From CAZMMV01 sp964567475 (lineage in GTDB: Bacteria; Bacillota; Clostridia; Tissierellales; Tissierellaceae): a stretch of DNA of 11,060 nucleotides. How positions within the stretch are numbered: the first letter of the stretch is position 1; each line of letters starts with the position of its first letter. The notes below the pieces were generated by a model. It was not told where the DNA came from and made no database searches. It saw only the letters and a list, made by a program, of their open reading frames with translations. Location of the stretch: positions 1 to 11,060 of the forward strand of contig CAZMMV010000057.1 of the NCBI GenBank assembly GCA_964567475.1. The letters run 5' to 3'. Of the stretch, positions 7,199-11,060 are shown one piece after another. A program made the position numbers and the translations under genes.

Positions 7199-8299
7199 TT
7201 ATAAATTATAAAAAAGTTTAATAGATACAATACCCTTTTCCTTATCCATAGAATAATAATAAACATTAAACTTTGTTTCTTTATAGTGCTTATTTCTAAG
7301 ATTTTCTACTATATTATTTATTTTAATGTTTTCATCAAAATTTAAGATTTTAGCCATATATGTGTCCTTACCTTCTAAAATAGCATTTTCTATTTCTTTT
7401 TTTAATTGATTTTCATCGTTAACTATTAAATCATTATATACAAAATAATTATATTTTTCTCCATTTGCCGCTGGATATTTTGTTTTATCCCACTCATGAG
7501 TTATAGATAGCTCCTCATCATTTAAATTGAAAAAATTATATCTCAAAGTATCTTCACCATCTTCAGAAATAGGATCATCCCAAGTACTATCAACATGATA
7601 ATATTCCCCATCTAATTTGACTAAATTCCATGCATGATTTTCTCCCCTAGATTCACCCACTACTATTACAGATTCTATACCAACACCATCCAATAAATAT
7701 TTCATAGACTTAGCATAGCTCTCACATACCCCTACACCTAATACTAATATTCCGTAACTAGAATATGACTCTGGTGGAACTTCATGATTATTTATTAGCC
7801 TTTTATCATATTCTCCTTTATTTATAATGAAGTCATGTATCTTAAGAACTTTTTCATAATCCGACATATCTTGCTTAATATGTTTTTTTAAGAAATTTTC
7901 TTTTACCTTTTTTGTTTCTTTTTGATGTTTCAATATTTCTTTTCTAGGTTTTGAATAAAGCAATTCTAGCTTTCCAAAAGAATAGCTAGCACCTTTATAG
8001 TACATTACTTTAGGATTATTGTAGCTAATTGTCTCTAGAATTTTAAATATTTCATCTGGATTCTTAAATAAGGATTTATTTATTAAACTAAATTCTTTTT
8101 TCCCATTTAAAACTGTTTTTTCAAGACTCTTATAAAGTTCATCTTTATTTCTTATATCAATAATTTCATTTTCCTCTTTTACGTCTAAGGAATTATCAAT
8201 AAATGACAAATCAATAATATTATTCTTTAACATGAAATACAAGAATATAAAAGTGAAAACAAAAACTTGAATTGCAATTATTTTTATGACTTTTTTCAT
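7199..8299 (-). CDS. Membrane-anchored transglutaminase-like (cysteine protease fold) protein
   Basis: I place the start at the ATG at 8299 (366 residues). It has GGAGGA at 8310-8315 and is followed by a proper membrane anchor, KKVIKIIAIQVFVFTFIFLYFMLK (2-25). The open frame continues 16 codons further upstream, but without a ribosome site. The transglutaminase core is clear: DYEKVLKIHDFIINKGEYD (about 147-165), GVGVCESYAKSMKYLLDGVGI (188-208) with catalytic C192, GENHAWNLVKLDGEYYHVDSTWDDP (219-243) with H222 and D237. This completes the Cys-His-Asp triad. It is followed by LRYNFFNLND. In bacteria such domains are usually proteases, amidases or cross-linkers acting on proteins or peptidoglycan outside the membrane; the substrate here is not predictable. 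Residues 26-145 and the C-terminal 95 residues are not recognised. The adjoining MltG-like gene suggests an envelope function. A terminator upstream gives it its own transcription unit. Confidence 0.88.
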   Translation of the reverse strand: MKKVIKIIAIQVFVFTFIFLYFMLKNNIIDLSFIDNSLDVKEENEIIDIRNKDELYKSLEKTVLNGKKEFSLINKSLFKNPDEIFKILETISYNNPKVMYYKGASYSFGKLELLYSKPRKEILKHQKETKKVKENFLKKHIKQDMSDYEKVLKIHDFIINKGEYDKRLINNHEVPPESYSSYGILVLGVGVCESYAKSMKYLLDGVGIESVIVVGESRGENHAWNLVKLDGEYYHVDSTWDDPISEDGEDTLRYNFFNLNDEELSITHEWDKTKYPAANGEKYNYFVYNDLIVNDENQLKKEIENAILEGKDTYMAKILNFDENIKINNIVENLRNKHYKETKFNVYYYSMDKEKGIVSIKLFYNL

Positions 8300-8309
8300 T
8301 ATAAATTCA

Positions 8310-8315
8310 TCCTCC
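8310..8315 (-). promoter_or_regulatory. Ribosome binding site that fixes the transglutaminase-like start
   Basis: GGAGGA lies ten bases before the ATG at 8299. It is inside the upstream part of the same open frame, so it supports starting at MKKVIKI rather than at the more distal in-frame ATGs (8347 and 8317), which have no such site and would put charged residues ahead of the membrane anchor. Confidence 0.75.
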
Positions 8316-8325
8316 ATTATATTAT

Positions 8326-8354
8326 AGTATATAATAAAAAAAATCATTCTCCAA
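8326..8354 (-). promoter_or_regulatory. Candidate sigma-A promoter of the transglutaminase-like and MltG-like genes
   Basis: TTGGAG (8349-8354), a 17-base spacer rich in T, and TATACT (8326-8331) make a fair vegetative promoter on the minus strand. RNA would start near 8319, just ahead of the GGAGGA site. It lies directly downstream of a terminator, where a new promoter is needed. Both hexamers deviate from consensus. Confidence 0.4.
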
Positions 8355-8367
8355 TATAAATTAATTC

Positions 8368-8403
8368 AAAAAAAGAAACCTTATAAAATATTATATAAGG
8401 TTT
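8368..8403 (-). terminator. Rho-independent terminator of the phospholipase C-like gene
   Basis: On the minus strand a ten-pair perfect stem (AAACCTTATA at 8403-8394 with TATAAGGTTT at 8385-8376) and an eight-base loop are followed after one C by seven T residues (8374-8368). It starts 11 bases past the TAG stop of the phospholipase C-like gene. It ends that transcript before the transglutaminase-like gene. Confidence 0.82.
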
Positions 8404-8414
8404 GGATAACTTAT

Positions 8415-9059
8415 CTACATTTGAAAAACAAAATATCCTTCTATTTCTTCTGAATAAAGAGAAATCGTATCTAATATAAAATAAGTTAATTTTAAATTTA
8501 AAGATACAGCAAAATTTAAATCATTTTCAAATCCTTCTTTAAAAGAATATTCTTCTATTACATCATTTATATATTCCTTTATTTTATTTTTCAAATCCGT
8601 AACATTAATATCATATATATTTAAATCATCAGTGTATATAAGATTTCTCTTAAAATCATGCTTAACTACATAATCATTTAATTTCGATTCATATTTAATA
8701 TGCTTTATCATATTATCATAAAATGTCCATCTATTAGCATGAGGCAAGCACATATAATCACTTAAATAATGTGAAATTATACCTATTTTTTTGCTTAATA
8801 TTTTAATAGCCAATGGATCAAGTACATTATTCAAATCTAAAAAACGACTAATAAAAATAACTTTCATGATTTCTTTTGATATGAAATTTAAACTTTCATC
8901 TTTATAGTGCCTAATTAATTTATATTGTGGTAATATATCAGGAGCCACAGAACCCCATTTTAATTTATTTTTATCTAATTTTAAGTCATAATTATCATAA
9001 ACACTATCATATATATTTTCAGCAATTATTTTATGAGTATCTGCAAATATTTTAAACAC
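8415..9059 (-). CDS. Zinc-dependent phospholipase C family protein, no signal peptide (GTG start)
   Basis: The 214-residue protein carries the ligand pattern of the Zn_dep_PLPC family (alpha-toxin and PC-PLC N-terminal fold): DTHKIIAENI (7-16, H9), WGSVAPDILP (35-44, D41), RHYKDE (50-55, H51), KKIGIISHYLSDYMCLPH (90-107; H97, D101, H107) and MIKHIKYESKLNDY (117-130; H120, E124). Secreted phospholipases C begin with a metal-binding Trp exposed by signal cleavage. Here there is no signal peptide and no such Trp, so this is one of the small, probably cytoplasmic relatives common in Clostridia, whose substrate is unknown. The only standard start codon is GTG at 9059, with no well-placed ribosome site (see findings); translation must start before H9. 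It has its own promoter and terminator and so forms a single-gene unit. Confidence 0.82.
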   Translation of the reverse strand: MFKIFADTHKIIAENIYDSVYDNYDLKLDKNKLKWGSVAPDILPQYKLIRHYKDESLNFISKEIMKVIFISRFLDLNNVLDPLAIKILSKKIGIISHYLSDYMCLPHANRWTFYDNMIKHIKYESKLNDYVVKHDFKRNLIYTDDLNIYDINVTDLKNKIKEYINDVIEEYSFKEGFENDLNFAVSLNLKLTYFILDTISLYSEEIEGYFVFQM

Positions 9060-9065
9060 CCCTTC
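9057..9065 (-). promoter_or_regulatory. Unusual translation start of the phospholipase C-like gene
   Basis: The sequence reads GAAGGGGTG with GTG (9057-9059) as the start codon. The purine run abuts the GTG, leaving about one base of spacing instead of five to nine. No ATG or TTG exists in frame between the upstream stop (TAA at 9087-9089) and the first metal-ligand histidine. The start is therefore either an inefficient GTG or a non-standard codon. Confidence 0.5.
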
Positions 9066-9104
9066 TTTTAAAATTCCAACTATTATTTATTCCAAGTACT
9101 ATTT

Positions 9105-9133
9105 ATAATATAACATTAAAAAAACTAAGTCAA
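9105..9133 (-). promoter_or_regulatory. Sigma-A promoter of the phospholipase C-like gene
   Basis: TTGACT (9128-9133), 17 bases, TATTAT (9105-9110) on the minus strand is a near-consensus vegetative promoter, each hexamer having one mismatch. RNA would begin near 9098, giving a leader of about 40 bases before the GTG start. It lies just past the macrodomain gene stop codon, with no clear terminator between. Confidence 0.6.
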
Positions 9134-9147
9134 GATTTTTTAATGCT

Positions 9148-9687
9148 TCAATTTTTATTATTTAATCGTAAATCTATATTTTTTATATAAAATTCATAAT
9201 CTGTTTTATTAAAAAGTACAAAATTAACCTCTTTAATAAAATCTTCATTATCAATAAAGTCAGTTACAGATTTATAAACTATAGGAAATGCTTCTTCTAT
9301 AGGATATCCATAAACTCCAGTAGATATTGAAGGAAAGGCAATAGTTTCTATCTTGTATTCCTTAGCAATAAGCAAAGAATTATAATAAGCATTATATAAA
9401 AATTCCCCTTCTCCTTGAGTCCCATCTTTATATACTGGCCCAACTGTGTGTATTACATAGTTTGAAGGAAGATTACCAGCAGTAGTTATCCTAGCTTCTC
9501 CTGTTGGACAGCCTCCTATTTTTTTAGTTTGCTCTAATATAGCTGGTCCTCCTACCCTATGTATAGCACCATCAACACCTCCACCACCGAGTAAAGTATT
9601 ATTTGCTGCATTGACAATACCATCAACCTTTATCTTTGTTATATCTCCTAAAACAATATTTATCTTAGTATCTTTATATATAAACAT
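9148..9687 (-). CDS. MacroD/YmdB-type macrodomain protein (O-acetyl-ADP-ribose deacetylase family)
   Basis: A single macrodomain fills the 179 residues. Motifs in order are INIVLGDITKIKVDGIVNAANNTLLGGGGVDGAIHRVGGP (9-48), including the adenine-contacting GDIT (D15) and the catalytic-type Asn and Asp (N29 and D39, equivalent to N25 and D35 of E. coli YmdB); CPTGEARITTAGNLPSNYVIHTVGP (60-84); and the phosphate-binding loop FPSISTGVYGYPI (118-130). MacroD-type enzymes hydrolyse O-acetyl-ADP-ribose and remove mono-ADP-ribose from acidic residues. The intact catalytic pair predicts activity; the cellular target is unknown, and no sirtuin or ADP-ribosyltransferase gene is nearby. The ATG at 9687 follows AGAGGTG at 9693-9699. 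It lies 171 bases after asnA, with a repeat tract and promoter between them. Confidence 0.93.
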   Translation of the reverse strand: MFIYKDTKINIVLGDITKIKVDGIVNAANNTLLGGGGVDGAIHRVGGPAILEQTKKIGGCPTGEARITTAGNLPSNYVIHTVGPVYKDGTQGEGEFLYNAYYNSLLIAKEYKIETIAFPSISTGVYGYPIEEAFPIVYKSVTDFIDNEDFIKEVNFVLFNKTDYEFYIKNIDLRLNNKN

Positions 9688-9775
9688 ATAATCACCTCTA
9701 ATTTTTTTAATTTATTACCTATCTATAACAATTAAAATTTTCTCTTCTTTATAATAAAGATATCTCTATCTAGCC

Positions 9776-9846
<71 letters not shown>

Positions 9847-9858
9847 ATTATATTTGTA

Positions 9859-10839
9859 TTATAATAAAGATATGTTATTTTTTTTGCAAGCTTCTATTAT
9901 TTCATCTGTCCACACTGAGGCTTGGACCTCTCCTATATGTTTTTTTTCTAGAAAATACATACAAATTCTAGATTGGCCTATTCCTCCACCTACGGTATAT
10001 GGAAGTTTTCCACTTAATAAAAGCCTATGATATTCTAATGATTTTCGTTCCTCTGCATTAGCAAGTTTTAATTGCTTTTCCATAGTATCTTCATCTACTC
10101 TTATACCCATACTAGAAAGTTCTAAAGCTGAATTAGTAGCTGGATTCCATAATATAATATCTCCATTCAAATTCCAATCATCATAATCAGGAGATCTAGT
10201 TCCATGAGATTCACCAGATTTTAATTTATTACCAATTTTCGATAAAAATATTGCACCATGTTCTTTTGTAATTAAGTGCTCCCTTTCATCTATAGTTTTA
10301 TCAGGATACATATCCTCCAACTCTTGACTAGTAATAAATAAAATTTCATCAGGTAACTTTTTTACAAAGAAATTTGGATAAAATCCGTCTATATATTTTT
10401 CAGTTTCTTTAAAAACGTCATAAATATCTTTTACTATCTTTACTAAATATTCTTCATTTCTATCTTCCTTAGATATAACTTTTTCCCAATCCCATTGGTC
10501 AACATATATGGAGTGTGTAAAATCCATTTCCTCATCTGGTCTAATAGCATCCATATCTGTATATATTCCTTCACCTATAGCAAATCCATATCCTTTAAGG
10601 GCTAATCTCTTCCATTTAGCTAAAGATTGTACAATTTCTATATCTTCATTATGTTTTGTAAGTTTAAAAGATACAGCTTTTTCTACCCCTGTAAGATTGT
10701 CGTTTAAACCACTTTCTGGTTTAACAAATAGAGGAGCTGATACCCTCATTAAATTTAATTTTTCTGCTAATCTCTTTTCAAAATGATCCTTAATTAATTT
10801 TATAGCTATTTGTGTTTCTTTTAAATCCATTGTCTTCAT
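9859..10839 (-). CDS. asnA: Aspartate--ammonia ligase (asparagine synthetase A)
   Basis: AsnA makes asparagine from aspartate, ammonia and ATP through an aspartyl-adenylate and is structurally related to class II aspartyl-tRNA synthetases. The 326 residues match the usual length of about 330. Motifs include LNLMRVSAPLFVKPESGLNDNLTGVEKAVSF (28-58), AKWKRLAL (74-81), GEGIYTDMDAIRPDEEMDFTHSIYVDQWDWE (89-119), HGTRSPDYDDW (212-222), ILWNPATNSALELSSMGIRV (229-248) and GGGIGQSRICM (284-294). The ATG at 10839 has AGGAGG at 10847-10852 with seven-base spacing. A second ATG at codon 4 has no site of its own. Expression is controlled by the asparagine T-box leader immediately upstream, so the gene should switch on when uncharged tRNA-Asn accumulates. 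Confidence 0.98.
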   Translation of the reverse strand: MKTMDLKETQIAIKLIKDHFEKRLAEKLNLMRVSAPLFVKPESGLNDNLTGVEKAVSFKLTKHNEDIEIVQSLAKWKRLALKGYGFAIGEGIYTDMDAIRPDEEMDFTHSIYVDQWDWEKVISKEDRNEEYLVKIVKDIYDVFKETEKYIDGFYPNFFVKKLPDEILFITSQELEDMYPDKTIDEREHLITKEHGAIFLSKIGNKLKSGESHGTRSPDYDDWNLNGDIILWNPATNSALELSSMGIRVDEDTMEKQLKLANAEERKSLEYHRLLLSGKLPYTVGGGIGQSRICMYFLEKKHIGEVQASVWTDEIIEACKKNNISLL

Positions 10840-10864
10840 AATTATTCCTCCTAAAATTAAAATT

Positions 10865-10904
10865 AAAAAAACCTTTCATCCTGTAAAGGACGAAAGGTTT
10901 TTTT
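10865..10904 (-). terminator. Regulated T-box terminator upstream of asnA
   Basis: On the minus strand AAACCTTTC, a G-U wobble, TCCT, loop TTAC, AGGA, then GAAAGGTTT form a stem of about 14 pairs, followed by a T run (10871-10865). Additional A residues (10904-10901) can extend pairing into the T run. It competes with the antiterminator, in which AAGG of the T-box sequence (10918-10915) pairs with CCTT (10897-10894) inside this stem's 5' arm. Confidence 0.93.
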
Positions 10905-11060
10905 CGTGGTACCACCTTAGTTAGCAAAAGCTCACTCTTAATAAGTACAGATTATAATATATAAATCGATACTCTATAGTCTATATCGGGCTATTACCGT
11001 CTAAGTCTACTCTCCTATGATTTCGATTAGATGCTCAAGAATGTTTTTCATTTATAAATT
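10865..11060 (-). ncRNA. Asparagine T-box leader of asnA, 3' portion (5' part beyond the right edge)
   Basis: The T-box sequence AAGGTGGTACCACG (10918-10905) is nearly canonical, with the UGGU bulge that pairs with the tRNA acceptor end. Before it is the small hairpin GTGAGC-TTTT-GCTAAC (10936-10921). At the window edge ATGAAAAACATTCTTGAGC (11051-11033) resembles the 3' side of Stem I, where the specifier codon is followed by the conserved TTGAG region. There AAC (11045-11043) is an Asn codon, as expected for asnA. Most of Stem I lies outside the window, so the specifier call is an inference from pattern and downstream gene. Uncharged tRNA-Asn would stabilise the antiterminator and allow asnA transcription. 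Confidence 0.9.

Noticed and set aside
8300..8347. Longer version of the transglutaminase-like protein starting 16 codons upstream
   Set aside because: The extension has no ribosome site, overlaps the true GGAGGA site and the promoter -10, and places charged residues before the membrane anchor.
9115..9145. A terminator for the macrodomain gene at the A/T-rich inverted repeat
   Set aside because: The stem would be made only of A-T pairs, and the same bases contain the -35 and spacer of the next gene's promoter.
11007..11051. A 14-codon open frame (MKNILEHLIEIIGE) just inside the right edge, as a possible leader peptide for asnA
   Set aside because: No ribosome site precedes it in the visible sequence, and its bases match the 3' side of a T-box Stem I, including the AAC specifier and TTGAG, so RNA structure explains it better.

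Overview
The window is very AT-rich and every gene that can be supported lies on the minus strand, so it is read here from right (11060) to left (1). The set suggests a spore-forming, low-GC Firmicute of the class Clostridia or Tissierellia. RuvC is present (Bacilli lack it), an asparagine T-box precedes asnA, a BofC-like and a SpoIID-like protein flank the ruv genes, and the Shine-Dalgarno sites are strong AGGAGG types. I cannot name a genus.

Layout in transcription order. (1) 11060-9859: the 3' part of an Asn-specific T-box leader, cut by the window edge, with its terminator, then asnA (ammonia-dependent asparagine synthetase). (2) 9858-5855: an accessory block. It holds a MacroD-type macrodomain protein preceded by a (TACA)10 tetranucleotide tract next to its best promoter; a signal-less zinc-dependent phospholipase C family protein with a GTG start and its own promoter and terminator; a membrane-anchored transglutaminase-like protein; a short membrane-anchored protein resembling only the N-terminal part of MltG/YceG; and an unrecognised 244-residue protein. 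(3) 5770-5174: a BofC-like membrane-anchored protein with a forespore-sigma-like promoter and a strong palindromic terminator. (4) 5097-1: a tight ruvC-ruvA-ruvB-spoIID-like-queA-tgt cluster with gaps of 13 to 26 bases; tgt runs off the left edge.

How the genes fit together. RuvA, RuvB and RuvC form the Holliday-junction branch-migration and resolution machine. QueA and Tgt are successive enzymes of tRNA queuosine synthesis. Their linkage, and a bofC-type gene just upstream, is the known Firmicute arrangement (in Bacillus subtilis bofC-ruvA-ruvB-queA-tgt). The SpoIID-like amidase or lytic transglycosylase sits inside the operon between ruvB and queA. The accessory block leans towards cell-envelope proteins (transglutaminase-like and MltG-like, adjacent and probably co-transcribed), but its biochemical purpose is not visible from sequence.

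I did not find a defence system, CRISPR array, mobile element, tRNA or rRNA. No gene-free stretch exceeds 300 bases. The most unusual DNA features are the tetranucleotide repeat in the macrodomain 5' region, the forespore-like promoter of the BofC-like gene, and the odd translation start of the phospholipase-like gene.
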